From Karstenula rhodostoma CBS 690.94 (Eukaryota > Ascomycota > Dothideomycetes > Pleosporales > Didymosphaeriaceae): a stretch of DNA of 64,000 bases. Location of the stretch: positions 1,335,599 through 1,399,598 of the forward strand of contig MU001493.1 of NCBI GenBank assembly GCA_010093485.1, read 5' to 3'. A model generated the notes under the pieces. It searched no databases. It was not told where the DNA came from and saw only the letters and a program-made list of their open reading frames with translations. A program made the translations under genes and the position numbers. This document shows, piece after piece, positions 39,126 through 50,706 of this stretch (position 1 is its first letter; each line of letters starts with the position of its first letter).

Positions 39126-40922
39126 TCAAACACACTCAATAGGTAGCGGGCGTATCGGACGAAGTTGACAGGGTTTGAACGTCTGTTCGGGTTTGACTTT
39201 GGACTTGGTGGACTTTTGAACGGACGGGGTATGAACACCCTCGCTCCGCGGCTCTTGATTAGTTTGACTCGCGGAAGACTTTGCCATGCTCGTCTTCGGT
39301 GGACTTATGGTCTGGGATATTATGGTTGGCCTTGTAGTCCGAGTAGTTGTTTTGATCTTGCTGGCCGTGGACATTGTTGTGGTATCGATACGTTTGGACG
39401 TCGTCGTCGCCTTCGTGACCGTGTATGATGCCGTCGTCTTTGGGGCCTCAGTCGACCTGCTACTCTTCTTGCTCGTCGAAGAATGAGGAAGGTATTTCGT
39501 TGTCGCCTTTCCTCCGTCATCGTCGGACCTAGCGACGACATTGTTCTTGGGATATGAACCGTCACTCAGCTTGACTTCGACGCGCGCATATTTGTCGGTC
39601 CCGTAGGTCGAATTCAACATGACTCGACCGGAGATCTCGCCATCTTCAAGCCGGTTCCAGGTCTCGATAGCGTTGTCGCCCCCGAGGGCATCCTCATAGA
39701 CGACAATGTGCCTTCCGCCTCGCATGACTTCTGAGTAGCCTCCATAACCCGTGTGCCTTCCAAAGCAAACATTAAGACCGCCCCCTTTGGCAGCAGAAGG
39801 CCAGCCGGCAGGAACTGGCTTAGGAGTCTTTGTCCATTTCATGCACCTAAATCACTCAGCCAAGCGCCTTGCGCAACGAAAACTGGGCGGATGGTACCAG
39901 TCGGTCTTATGGTCATGTCCAGAGAAGACCCCCAGCAGGCCTGGTGTATCAACAAGTGCTTGCATGAATAGGATGCCTCTCTTGTCGTCCTGCACTCCGA
40001 GATCTTCGTGCCACTGGATGCCTGGCATCTTGTTGGCGCTAATCAATCCTGCTTGTGCGTATTTGTCTGTTATCAAGATGGGAATGTGAACAAAGATAAG
40101 GCTTGGAATATTTTTGCCACCATGATCATTTTCGAGTTGATCGCGCGTCCGCTTACTATGTGCGAAGATGTCAACGCAGGCGGAAATACACGATTTGAAG
40201 CGAGGAACTTACAACCAGTCGATCACCTATGTTGTTAGAGCAGTACTAGCGATGTAATTAGGGTTACTTACATCAGAGTGCACATAACCGTAGACCTCCT
40301 GTTTGTTATTGCCGTCACCCGTATATCCAAACCCGCCCTTGCTGTCGAAGAACCATAGGATCATCTTGAGAACTTGCTTTCCATCGACCTTGGAATAGAG
40401 TGGGATGAAGTAGTTGGTCGTTCCGACGAGATTCGGGTCACCAGCTACCGAATTCGTAGTGAAAGTAAGCTGCCCGCCGTTCTTGCGATGGTTTGCCGTT
40501 TTCCAGATGTGCTCAGACATCCAGCGCGTATTGCACGTTGCGCTCCAGTCATGGTTTCCAAATGTAGCAGCGAAAGGAAGCTTGCGGTTGAGGAAGGGCG
40601 ACATGGCCTTGTTGAGAAAACTGTAAGAGTCCTTCTCGGCGAGCCACTCACAGGTTGTGATGTCGCCATTGAGCACAGCTAGATTGGTGGCGTGTTCGTA
40701 ATCCAAGACCTTGTTCATGACGTTCACAGTAAGATCGTCGGTCCAGGTGCCTTTCTGAATGCCGTCCTGGATGCCAAAGTCGCCCAAGTGTAGGTCATTG
40801 AACATGGTGATCTCGAACTTACCATTCGAGAAATATAGGCCAGGGTAGTCAACACCTCGCGGCTCGAATGGGACTGCACACACAGTGGCCGCAAGCGCGA
40901 CCAGGACTTGACCCAGCTTCAT
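39126..40922 (-). CDS. Secreted calcineurin-like metallophosphoesterase
   Basis: Exons are 40922-40272, 40226-40213 (a 14-base microexon), 40155-39898 and 39846-39126, giving 547 residues. A signal peptide (MKLGQVLVALAATVCAVPFE) begins the protein. Metal-site motifs in order are FNDLHLGD (block I, with Asn for the usual initial Asp-x-His start), VLNGDIT (GD), TFGNHDWS (GNHD), FVHIP and VFSGHDH (GHDH). The enzyme is probably a secreted or wall phosphatase of the DCR2/purple-acid-phosphatase-like fungal group. The C-terminal 150 residues are Ser/Thr/Lys-rich and likely O-glycosylated, ending in a short Cys/Pro-containing tail (CQLRPIRPLPIECV). The 51-base intron 39897-39847 (GTACCA...TTTAG) restores SGHDHKTDWCMKW, which supports the model. 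The substrate is unknown. Confidence 0.85.
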
Positions 40923-42090
40923 GGTCGATTCCAGGGCGCCAGAGTTGAAGGGCTTGACGAGAGTTGAAAATCACTGGCACGCGTAGGGAGCGGAAAGAAG
41001 GGAAGAGCAGGAACGACAGAGCGCGGCTGAGGTCAGAAGCAGTTGTGAGCGCATTGACGGGAAACCGAAGGGAAGCTCAACGCGACTTTTTAGGAAGGAA
41101 CTCCACGCATGTCCAAATTAGGTTAGTGGGTGATAGTGAGGTCTTCACCGCAGCTCTTCGGAGCTCAACTCTTATCTCAAGTCCTCTATAGCAGATATTG
41201 ACTCTGATCAAAAGGCCCAGGCAAATCTTGCTTGAGCATGCGGTTCTAGTGGTGGCACGGGTGCTGTGTTCGCCTACATGCCATGGCTCTGGTGATCGTG
41301 ATCACTCTGGATTCATTCTCCAGTAACGTCAAGAGCTGAACTTCTCCCAGATTTTGGCATGTCTCGAGCATAAGTTAGCTCAACAAGTTCCTCGTGAATC
41401 GAAATCCCCTGGAGACAGTGTGCCTGTATTGGTAATGTGCTCGGATCTCTCTTACTGTCTCCATCATGGGCTTCTCATCTCTCTGCTTGTTTCTGTTGCC
41501 AATTTTTTCTTTCTGGTATATCCTCGCCATATCCCCTTCTTCGTAGGTATCTTCGTGAGGAGGCATCTTCGTGAGGTTCAGAACGTATTACACGGTGAGA
41601 ATTGTCCGGCGAAGAAGCAACAGGGCATCTCCAAACCCAATTCTTGCGTTTTCGGGTGGATTGCGCTGAATCATTCTGGACCCTCTCTTGTAGATGAGCA
41701 CGGGTGGCGTTGAGTAAGTACAGTAGAGGGGATGCACGCCGTTCAGAGTGCGGGGAACCTGTGTACTCCGATTGGTTGACCCCGCGCGGAACAGGTGTTC
41801 GCAACGCTCACTGTCCATGAGCATTCGCATCGCTTCTCGTTGGATATATTCTAAGTATTTCCGATGTGTCGCAGCTTCCGTTATCGCACACGGCATGTGT
41901 GACTCAGTCGTGTAACCGCGATTGTGCGCCCTTGCCTCACCAGCATTCGTCGAAGCTCTCATAGATACGCCACCTCTCACATAGCCATCTCAATAGCCAC
42001 GGTATCCCGTAATCTTCCCCACACCGTCTCGTGTTATCGCGTTCAGGAAACTGAATTTTGGCAAGGACGCACGCCTCCAAATTGCCCACC
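40923..42090. other. Divergent intergenic region of the phosphoesterase and EMP70 genes
   Basis: 1.17 kb. Short frames only. A 12-base direct repeat (atcttcgtgagg) occurs near 41549 and 41565. No gene recognised. Confidence 0.55.
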
Positions 42091-44311
42091 ATGCACGCAG
42101 AGGTGAGGTATAGCGCGCTCATATGTGCACTTCTCACTTTCACGAACGCCTTCTATGTGCCAGGTATGCTTCTCGCAAACTTCATCAAACTACTGCTGAT
42201 GCCGTTTTAAGGAGTCACTTCCAAGTCTTACAAAGACGGCGAAACCATACCTCTTCTAGTGAACAAGGTGTACAGCGAAGAATCGGAACTCCAGTTCGCA
42301 TACACCGAGCTCCCCTTCGCATGCCCTCCGACAGGCCGGGTCAAGGCAGGACGATTCTCGAGCGGAGCGAGTATCTCTCTGAACCTAGGCGAAGTCCTGC
42401 GCGGCGATCGGATCACCGTCTCGGACTATCAACTGGCGATGGGCCAGGACGAAGAAGCAAAGTTCCTCTGCTCCAGAACAATCGATGCAGCTGGGATCCA
42501 GAAGACAAGGCTTCTTATACAATATGAGTACAGCGCAGAATGGATTGTGGATAACTTACCGGGCGCGACGAGTTTCATGAGTACAGACAAAAGCAAAAAG
42601 TATTACGCCGCGGGGTTCAAGATTGGCGAGGTGGTGAAAGATATGAACGCTGGTCTCCAATTTGCGATTCACAACCATGTTACTCTCGTTCTGAGATGGC
42701 ATCGTGCGCCAGGAAGAGATGGCGAGAAGGGAAAGAAGGTCATAGTCGGGTTCGAAGTCTTTCCAAAAAGTATATCCGCAAGCGGTCGCAAGGAGGACGG
42801 ATTGCCGCCGTCTGGCGAAGTCACTCATGCTCCATTCATTCTGACTGTACCATCAAACGCGACAGACATGCGGGACACGCCGGATGCTAGCATCACGATC
42901 CCGTTCACTTACTCAGTGTACTGGCGCGAGGATGAGAAGCTCGAGTGGAAAAATCGATGGAATATATACTTCGTGGCCTCGGATGACAGCTCGAACGTAC
43001 ATTGGCTTGCAATCCTGAACTCTCTCGTCATTGCTGGCCTCCTCACCGCTGTTGTAGCAGTGATCTTTACTCGCGCCATCCGGGGTGAACTCAAAGGTGA
43101 TACCATCAAGCTCAAGCAACGTCGCCCATCAGGTTCAGCCAAAACGGGCAGCGGCTTACTAGGCTCAGTCGAGGACATCGAGGGTGCAGCCGAAACTTCC
43201 GCCGACGATGAAGAAGACCTCACAGGTTGGAAGCTTGTCCATGGAGACGTCTTCCGCGCGCCTGCCTACGCCACTCTCCTTTCTGCTGTCGTAGGCTCAG
43301 GCACCCAACTGATCTTCGCCATGGCCGGCATCATCATCCTATCCGCTGTAGGCATCCTCAACCCAAGCTTCCGCGGCGGCTACGTCAGCGTCGGCATCGG
43401 CCTCTGGCTCTTCGGAGGCCTCTTCGCAGGCTACTTCTCTTCACGTCTCTATAGAACCTTTGGTCTCCAGGACTGGCAACAGAATGTCGTTCGCACAGCA
43501 TCGCTTGTCCCTGGTCTCCTCTTCGCAACCATCTTCGTCCTCAACCTCTTCGTCTGGATTCAGGCCTCTAGTACCGCACTCCCATTTACCACCCTGGTCG
43601 CACTCGTGGCCCTGTGGCTGTTCATACAACTGCCTCTTGTATACATTGGTGGATGGTACGGATATTCGCAAGCCGGCGCCTACATCCATCCCATCAAAGC
43701 GAACGCCGTTCCGCGACAAGTGCCTCCACAGAGTTACTACACGAGAAGCGTGCCGGTTGTTTTGTTCGCCGGGTTCGCCCCGTTTATGGTTTTATTCATC
43801 GAATTGATGTTCGTGTTCAAGAGCCTGTGGTTGGATAAGAGTGGATATTACTATGTGTTTGGGTTCATGAGTGTTGTAGGGGCCATTCTGGGGGTTACGG
43901 TAGTAGAGGTTGCGGTTGTCGCGACGTATCTGCAGTTGTGTGCTGAGGTAAGAGATCCCCCACCGTGTGCTCCGAAGGGGCTGGCCCAATCCATATCCAA
44001 AGCCTGGTCCTGGCTCTACGTATCCCTCAGCACCCCATTGCTTCGTGTGTCATACTAACTTTGAGCTTCAGAACTACCACTGGTGGTGGCACTCCTTTCT
44101 CGTCGGTTCCTCGTCGGCACTCTGGATCTTCTCGTATCTGGTCTACTACTTCTACACCAAGCTACACATCACCGGGTTCGTGTCTAGCCTGCTCTTCTTC
44201 GCGTACGGCGCGTTGGCGTGCGCAATTTACGGGTTGTTGGTAGGCACGGTAGGGTTTCTGGCGAGCTACGTCTTCGTCAGGAGGATTTATGCGGCGGTCA
44301 AAGTGGACTAG
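42091..44311 (+). CDS. Transmembrane 9 superfamily (nonaspanin, EMP70) protein
   Basis: Exons are 42091-42163, 42212-43947 and 44072-44311, giving 682 residues. A cleavable signal peptide (VRYSALICALLTFTNAFYVPG) starts the protein. The lumenal domain has the family motif of the opening region (VNKVYSEESELQFAYTELPF) and GEVLRGDRI. It runs to about residue 290 (RWNIYFVASDDSSNVHWLAI). Nine membrane segments follow, including FSSRLYRTF and the last block NYHWWWHSFLVGSSSALW. The protein ends in KVD, the short cytoplasmic KxD-like Golgi/COPI signal of TM9 proteins. These act in the Golgi and endosomes in membrane-protein sorting, adhesion and metal homeostasis. The intron at 43948-44071 is phase 0 and separates the final 79 residues. 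Yeast paralogues are EMP70, TMN2 and TMN3; which one this is cannot be settled here. Confidence 0.93.
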
Positions 44312-44816
44312 TCGAGACTGCGTGGGGAAGTGTGCGTGAAATCTAGAGCTTCTGTTACACACAACCTGCTTCCTTGACAACGCGAGTCTTATTCCACGGC
44401 GTTTGAATGTTACAGCAGAGTAGTAGATGAACCGCACCGACAGGTCTGAGAGCCGCAGCCTTGCAGGCACTTTCGGGCTTGTGAAGCATGGCGGAGCAGG
44501 GGATGGAGAGGTCTACAAGAGTACCAAGATTAGCCTCTGTAGTTTGGGGTCCGGCCTGCGATGAGAGATGATCCCGTATCATGATGATAATGAAAGCTCG
44601 GGGATTAGCATTTTTCAACTCCACGTCCTATGATGGACCTGAATAGGAGCTGAGTGATGGGGTTGGGGAAGAGTAGGACAACTTTGGGCATGAGGAGAGG
44701 CACTGCCGGGATCCGGGGTGGTTGTTTGAGGTGACGGGAGGAGGGGTGCAAGAGTGGCTTGTTTTACCATGGGTAAGGCGACTTGTGATGAGAAGGGGTT
44801 TGTGGGCACAAATGCG
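44312..44816. other. Convergent intergenic region
   Basis: 505 bases between the EMP70-family stop and the stop of the conserved fungal protein. Nothing recognised. Confidence 0.55.
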
Positions 44817-45595
44817 TTACTCGACCTCAATCTTCCTCCTATTATCCTCGACCAGTCTCCTCTCCAGACTGCAGCGCAGCACTCTGTGTTTCTGCGCGAT
44901 CCCGTGGCCCTTCAGCCTATCGTCGTCGTCGTCCCAGTATACCGCCCACCCGTAACCACCAGCCTCTTCTTCCACAGCAACGAGACACTCATCCCCGTTC
45001 AACGTGAGCCCTTGCTCGTCGTCTTCGGTCCAATCCCAAGGCCCGACCACATGCCCGCGTGCCTCAGCGCGCGGCCCGTACCGCAGCTCTCGCGTCTCCC
45101 TGTCCGCGAATATCCAATTGAGCTTCGGCTTGCCGGCCTTGGCTTTGCCCTTCGCATCGACATCGGCGTTGGCGGGGACGGTGCTGACAAGGCCGAGGAC
45201 GGGGCGCGCAGGCATGGGCCGGTGCGGCAGGTCTTCGGTCGGGAAGGGCAGGAAGAAGCCCGTGAACGGGTGGGGTTCTGAGGCCCCGTCGGAAACCTCT
45301 TTCGGGAGCTTCGTGTGCGCGTCTTTGGGCCAGAGGCGGAGCTTGGTTCCAGGTCAGTAAAGAACACACCGTCAATCTGGGGAATGGCACACACCTTTCC
45401 GTCTTTCAATATGATAATTGCGTCGTGAACCTCGTCCCGCTTCCGCGATTCCGCATCGCAGTACACGTCCAAGTAAAACGGTGCCTGGCGCTCTTCCGAC
45501 TCGGCTTCCTCGTCGAGCAGGCGCTGCTGGTGGACGGCTTCGGATGTGCCAACGGCGGTGGGTATCGCGGCTAGCGTGAGCAGGTCGAGCACCAT
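44817..45595 (-). CDS. Conserved fungal protein of unknown function
   Basis: Exons are 45595-45395 and 45341-44817, giving 241 residues, with a 53-base intron (GTGTGT...CCAAG, phase 0). The start is the ATG in MVLDLLTLAAIPTAVGTSEA. Blocks typical of a widespread filamentous-ascomycete family are visible: FYLDVYCDAESRKRDEVHDA, HPFTGFFLPFP, LGLVSTVP, LNWIFADRETRELRYG, HVVGPWDWTEDD and VLRCSLERRLVEDNRRKIEV. No catalytic motif, signal peptide or membrane helix is obvious, though the first 20 residues are hydrophobic. Function is unknown. The frame running straight through the intron gives a shifted low-complexity sequence, so the spliced form is preferred. Confidence 0.75.
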
Positions 45596-46044
45596 GGTGT
45601 TATCGATCGTGGTACCCAAGCGATGGGAGGAGGTGCTGGGACATGCCTAGTGAATGCGTGGCCCGGCATGCGAGGAGAGAGGTTCACTTCAAGATTCCAG
45701 ATGCATGGTCTGATGGTGTCATACGCGCGACTGGGAGCTCAGGCCATGCCCCGCAACGCGCTCACTGCGCATCTGATTGGACGGCAACGTCCAGGCACGA
45801 CTTCCAGTTTCATTTGGATGCGCACTGTGCGACTTGCCAGCGACTTGAATCTCATTGCACCTCTACTATCGGCACTTCGCCCCTTCCCCTTCCACACGGA
45901 TAGCATAATTAAGTTGTGCAATGTGTTGTTGGTTCATGTTCTCATTTGCTAGTCCTACAACAGGAATATAATCTAGACGTGCAGTTTCAAAATGTGCCGA
46001 AGCAGTCTCGCTATATGCTTAACAATCTCGCAGCCGTCGTGCAC
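45596..46044. other. Intergenic: promoter of the conserved fungal protein and ALDH 3' flank
   Basis: 449 bases; nothing recognised. Confidence 0.55.
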
Positions 46045-47587
46045 TTACGACTTGTACACGTGAATAACACGTGCGTTCATGAATGCGAGGAGGCCAGTCT
46101 TGCCCCACTCGCCACCAATACCAGACTCCTTGTGGCCGCCAAAGATGGCCTGCGGTGTCGGCTTCTCCCAGGAGTTGACAAAGACGGATCCGGCTTCGAG
46201 CCGTCGGGCGACCTGCGACGCCTTCTCGACATCCTTGCCCCAGACGCAGGCACCAAGGCCCATCTTGGTGTCGTTGGCGCGCGCAATAACCTCATCCAGG
46301 TCTGACCACGGCTGCGTAGGCACGATCGGGCCAAAGGGTTCCTCGGCAATGATGCGCGAGTCGTTGGGCGGGTTGTCGATGATGGTCGGCTGGATGAAGA
46401 AGCCCTTGCCGGTCGCGACGTCGGGCTCGCCAACAGCGAACTTGTAGCCCTTGGCCTTGCTGTCCGCGAAGAAATCCTTGACCTTCTCGTACTGCATGGG
46501 GTTCTGTATAGGGCCGAGCAGGTTGTCGCCGTCGTCGGGGTTTCCGACCTTGACCGACTTGGTGAAAGTGACCATCTCCTCCAGGAACTCCTTGTAGATG
46601 GACTCGTGGATGTAGATTCGCTTTGTGGCGGCACAAACCTGGCCTGAGTTCTGGAAAGCGCCCATGACGACTTCCGGAGCAACCTTCTTGATGTCAACAT
46701 CTGGGAGGATGATGGAGGCATCATTACCGCCAAGCTCGAGGGTGACACGTTTCAACGTCTTGGCCGAGGTCTCCATGACCTTCTTGCCCGTTGCGATGGA
46801 ACCAGTGAAGGAGATCTTGGCAATGTCCGGGTGCGCGCACATCTGGGCGCCGAGCTCGTTGTTACCGCCTACTGCTTGGACGAGACCAGGAGCGAAGAAC
46901 TCCTGCATAATCTCGACGGCCTTGAGGCCGGTGTAGGGGGTGAAGGGCGATGGTTTGATGATGATGGCATTGCCGGTCAGAAGTGCAGGAGCGACCTTTC
47001 CGATGGACAAGACCAAGGGGAAGTTCCAGGGGATGATGCCAGCACAAACACCGAGAGGCGTGTACTCTGTGTAGAGGGTCTTCTCATCGTCATCAATCCT
47101 CTCCTCGGGGATGTCTAGGGAGCCTTGATGGCGTCAGCATACACTGCTCATCTGCAGCCCAAGGGCCTCTTACAGTGGTACTGGATAAATCCTACGATGG
47201 CGCCGACTTCGATGGCGGCAAACTTCCTCTGCGGGACAGTCAGTTATGCCACACAGGCTGATGGATACCAAGGCCACCGACCGGCTTACCCGTCTCCTTG
47301 CAGAGCAGGGTGATAAGGTCGTCTGTGAATTGGCCGAAGTAGTCACAGAACTTGAGCAGGGTCTCTTTCCTCTTCTCAAGTGGCGTGTCTCTCCACACGG
47401 GGAAGGCCTTCTTCGCGGCCTCGACGGCGTCGTTCAGGTCCTGCTCGCTGCCAATGGGGACGGGCCAGTTCTCCTGGCCGGTGGAGGGGTTGATGCCATG
47501 GTGCACATTGTCGCTGCCGCGCTGCTTGCCGTCGACAATGTTGTAGAACTTGTCGAACTCGATGTTGGACACCTTGGAGGGAGACAT
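46045..47587 (-). CDS. NAD(P)-dependent aldehyde dehydrogenase
   Basis: Exons are 47587-47282, 47228-47174 and 47123-46045, giving 479 residues, the usual ALDH size. The first intron was placed at GTCGGT (phase 0), because the stronger-looking GTAAGC seven bases upstream breaks the frame; this junction is the least certain. Residues include IIPWNFPL, GNAIIIKPSPFTPY, ISFTGSIATGKK (cofactor loop), general base Glu250 in TLELGGND, and nucleophile Cys284 in FQNSGQVCAATK. EEPFGPIVPTQPW and GGHKESGIGGEWG complete the family pattern. It oxidises aldehydes to acids in the cytosol; no peroxisomal or mitochondrial signal is evident, and the substrate is not predictable. The upstream 2.2 kb is empty of genes, so regulation may be complex. 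Confidence 0.88.
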
Positions 47588-49810
47588 CTTGCAGTAGATG
47601 TAGGTAAGCAGATAAGGGTGGGGATGAGAGTCTGATCAGACCAGGACCATGTGCGAGGGCCGTCATGATATTTAAGTCCACGCTTGTTGCAACGCGCCAT
47701 CGTCTCGGTCCCCAGGTAGGCCAGTCGTATCCTCGGAATGGCACGATGATGCATGCGGGGCGGTCCCGTTGTTTCTTTCCGCGCGTGTGCGGGGCAGCCA
47801 GCCGGGCCTCCACTCCCGCAGTCAGACCCCAGGAGGTGCAATTGCCTACCCGGGCAAGCTCCATGGCCATGCTGTCCTGTCCATTGCCCAAGACAGCTCA
47901 GCGTTGCTTGTCGACGACGCTGACACGACCATGCCGCTGATATCCAGACACCATCATCGTAGAGTCGCGCACTGGGACTCGTCACTCGACTGGTCGACCG
48001 CTTGGCGTCGCGGGCCGCCTAGCGCAATGCTGGTGCTACTTCCTATCGAGAGACGATTCGAAACCTGTGACACAAGCCACCGTCGCAGAATCCTTGGCTT
48101 CGCCCCCAACAAGCCCACAACGGAGCTTGCTGGTGCCAGCAACAACCTCCTCTCGCTGCTGGATCCGCGTTGCAAAGCCTCTTTCAAGTGCCGGAGCACC
48201 ACCCTAACCTGGCCTGAACCACGCATTCGGTCCGAAGATACCCTGATGCCCAGCAACTGAATACGGTACGAGTTACGGTGTGCAGTGCGGCACCCAGAAC
48301 ACGCAGAAAAAGAGGCTAGACAGCCATGTACTACGTGCTCTCATTCGTACACAGTAAAGAGGACCCCCAAGCAAGCCCCTGAGGTTCGTGGGGCTAGCTC
48401 GACCCACATGGGCGAACGCTGCCCTGCTTGAGACGCGAATCCGCGACACCACGACACCCATTCTGCTCGACTTCAAAGCCTCGACCTGTCCGATGTATGC
48501 CATGTCTGCCACACTGGGTCTGCCGCTTGGTAGTTTGCCATGGCGTTCGCTACGGAGCCGCTGATTGGCTTTGCTACCTGAGAGACTCCGCAAAAACCGA
48601 CTCGGCCACAATGCTTCCTCAAGCCTCACCCAGTATGACATCTTGTCGAAGCAACCGAAACCTTTGCTCAGATTCCTCTTTGTTCTTCGACGCTAAGTCG
48701 ATTTGGTAATCTGCCTAGGCTCGCGACAGCACGTGATCCAGGAGAGGTACCAGTCGACTGGCTTTGACTATTTTGCCTGTTCTTCCCTCGCTAAGCATAT
48801 TAACCAAACATCACGTTGCTAACAATAGCAGAACAGAAGCCTTTTCAAACGTTACCCGTCGAATGAAAAAGCAGAACTCCTTGTAGCCTATCTAGTCCGT
48901 TGTTTGTGTTCGACAAAAATCTTCGAGAGCCTGCCTCGTTCACCGCAATGACCACCGTTTAATGTCTCCTTGATGAACAATACGAAAGGCGAAATCTTTC
49001 TACCTGCGTTCGGCAGCACCGTCCGGCTTATATGCAAGCTTCTTCTCGCTAGAGATCTCAGACTTGCTGCAGGTCTCTGGCTGGTGATTAACCGTTACCC
49101 TTCACCTCGCCAGTCGCGACCTCGACCAAGGTCTTCTAATTTATTATATACGACACCCGTCCTCTTTCGAGCGCGTCATCTTGCCATCAAGCTTCCACCT
49201 CCAACTATCGCATGCTATTCTTGGACCACAATTCAAGATACCCCAGGTCATTCAACGGTCTAGAGCGAACGTATTCTCTTCACGATTGAGCACGCAGCGC
49301 CTGATTGTTCGTATGCTAGCTGCATTTGCGGAATGAAAATGGTCCACGACTTGGTGAGGGCACACCGGTAGATCAACGTCTGGACCAAGCCTGCAGGACT
49401 TACTAGCATGGATCGCTACCTTTAGGGTAGGTAACGAATCACTTTTCTGAGGGCAGAATTATATGAACTCGGATGCGGCGTGATAGTGGATCGCGAAGCT
49501 GCAGGGTCTCGCTTCCAACGACCAACAGTAACGAGAACGGTATCGTGGACCATCACTGGAAGCTGATCGACCTCTGGTACCCGGTTCAGCAAATTGAAAA
49601 TATATAAGACCAGCGTCGCTCCCTTCCTTTCCCGTCCAGAGCCCTCTACCAACGCCCCGCCACCTCCACACGTAGTCTCATTCTTTCATCATTCGCCACC
49701 CTGGCTCATCTTGAAAGGACATACATCTATCTACTTGACCTCTAAGATCCAATTCCTTAACCAACGATCGACTTCACTTTCACAACGACACTCCACAGAC
49801 AACTGCAACA
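47588..49810. other. Gene-poor stretch of 2.2 kb
   Basis: No coding frame with family motifs on either strand. A TATATAAG at 49601-49608 belongs to the DUF4360 gene. No RNA gene or transposon recognised. Confidence 0.5.
49601..49608 (+). promoter_or_regulatory. TATA box of the DUF4360 gene
   Basis: TATATAAG about 200 bases before the ATG at 49811, followed by a C/T-rich leader. Confidence 0.5.
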
Positions 49811-50590
49811 ATGAAGTCTCTCGTCGCGTTTTCCTTACCCCTCCTCGCGCTCTCCGCACCTCTCAAACGCGACGCTTCCTCCGCACCACCATCCTTCAGA
49901 ATCAACAAAGTTGTATCCGGCGGGTCCGGCTGTCCCCAGGGCAGCATCGATGTCAACTGGACCAACAATGGCATCCTGCCCATCTGTACGCCATCTCCAT
50001 CATCACCCCGCTATCACAACACTAACCGTCACCATAGACTTCGGCAAAGACTTCACTGCCTCTGTTGGCCCCAGCGTCACCGCCGACCACAGCCGTAAAA
50101 ACTGCCAGATCAACCTCGATATCTCGTACTCGCCCGGATACTCGTACAGCGTGTACAGCGCCGACTACACGGGGTATGCGAACATCGAATCGGGCGTCAA
50201 GGGTACTGTCGCAGCCCACTATTACTTCTCAGGAGAGCAGGCTACGGTACGTCTCTCCTTTCCTTTCCTGTCCCTTCAGCATGCCTTCTTGCACTTAACC
50301 TCTTCTCACCTCGCCACGGCGAAAATCCAAGAAAGGACGAAGGATGTTTGCTAATGGAGGACCAGGGCTCGACCAGCCTCACCCTCCAAGGCCCCTACAG
50401 CGGCAAGTACGTCAAGCAAGACGACGTCGTCACCGGCGTGTGGAGCCCGTGCGGCCAGCAGTCGTTTCTCAATGTGAACGCCGAGGTCGCGCTCACACCA
50501 CTGGGCGGCCATGCGAGCGGGCAGCTCGCCGTGAACAAGGAGACGGGGCGGTTCGCAAATCAGTTGTATATCCAGTGGAGGCAATGTTGA
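49811..50590 (+). CDS. Secreted DUF4360-family cysteine-containing protein
   Basis: Exons are 49811-49985, 50038-50246 and 50366-50590, giving 202 residues. The acceptor of the second intron could be 50355 or 50365; the second leaves a normal distance from the GCTAAT branch site. A signal peptide (MKSLVAFSLPLLALSAPL) is followed by a KR dibasic. The mature part has the family blocks VSGGSGCPQGSIDVNW, FGKDFTASVGP, KNCQINLDISYSPGYSYSVY, then GPYSGKYVKQDDVV, VWSPCGQQSFLNVN and a final LYIQWRQC. Four cysteines sit at conserved places, so two disulfides are likely. The family is common in ascomycete secretomes and has no established function; it is a beta-rich fold by its alternating pattern. The stop is 116 bases from the convergent PXA1 stop. 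Confidence 0.88.
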
Positions 50591-50706
50591 GTGGTAGAGC
50601 CGTGGGTTGGGGAAAGGACGAGTCTTCTTGGTCTTCCTATGCAGTTTCTAGAGCCAAAATGCAGTTATTCATACAAACATGTACAAGCCACATTCCCTCG
50701 ATATTG

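Noticed and set aside
46077..46748. 223-codon Ser/Arg-rich frame overlapping ALDH on the same strand
   Set aside because: Shifted reading of the ALDH exon; composition follows codon bias only.
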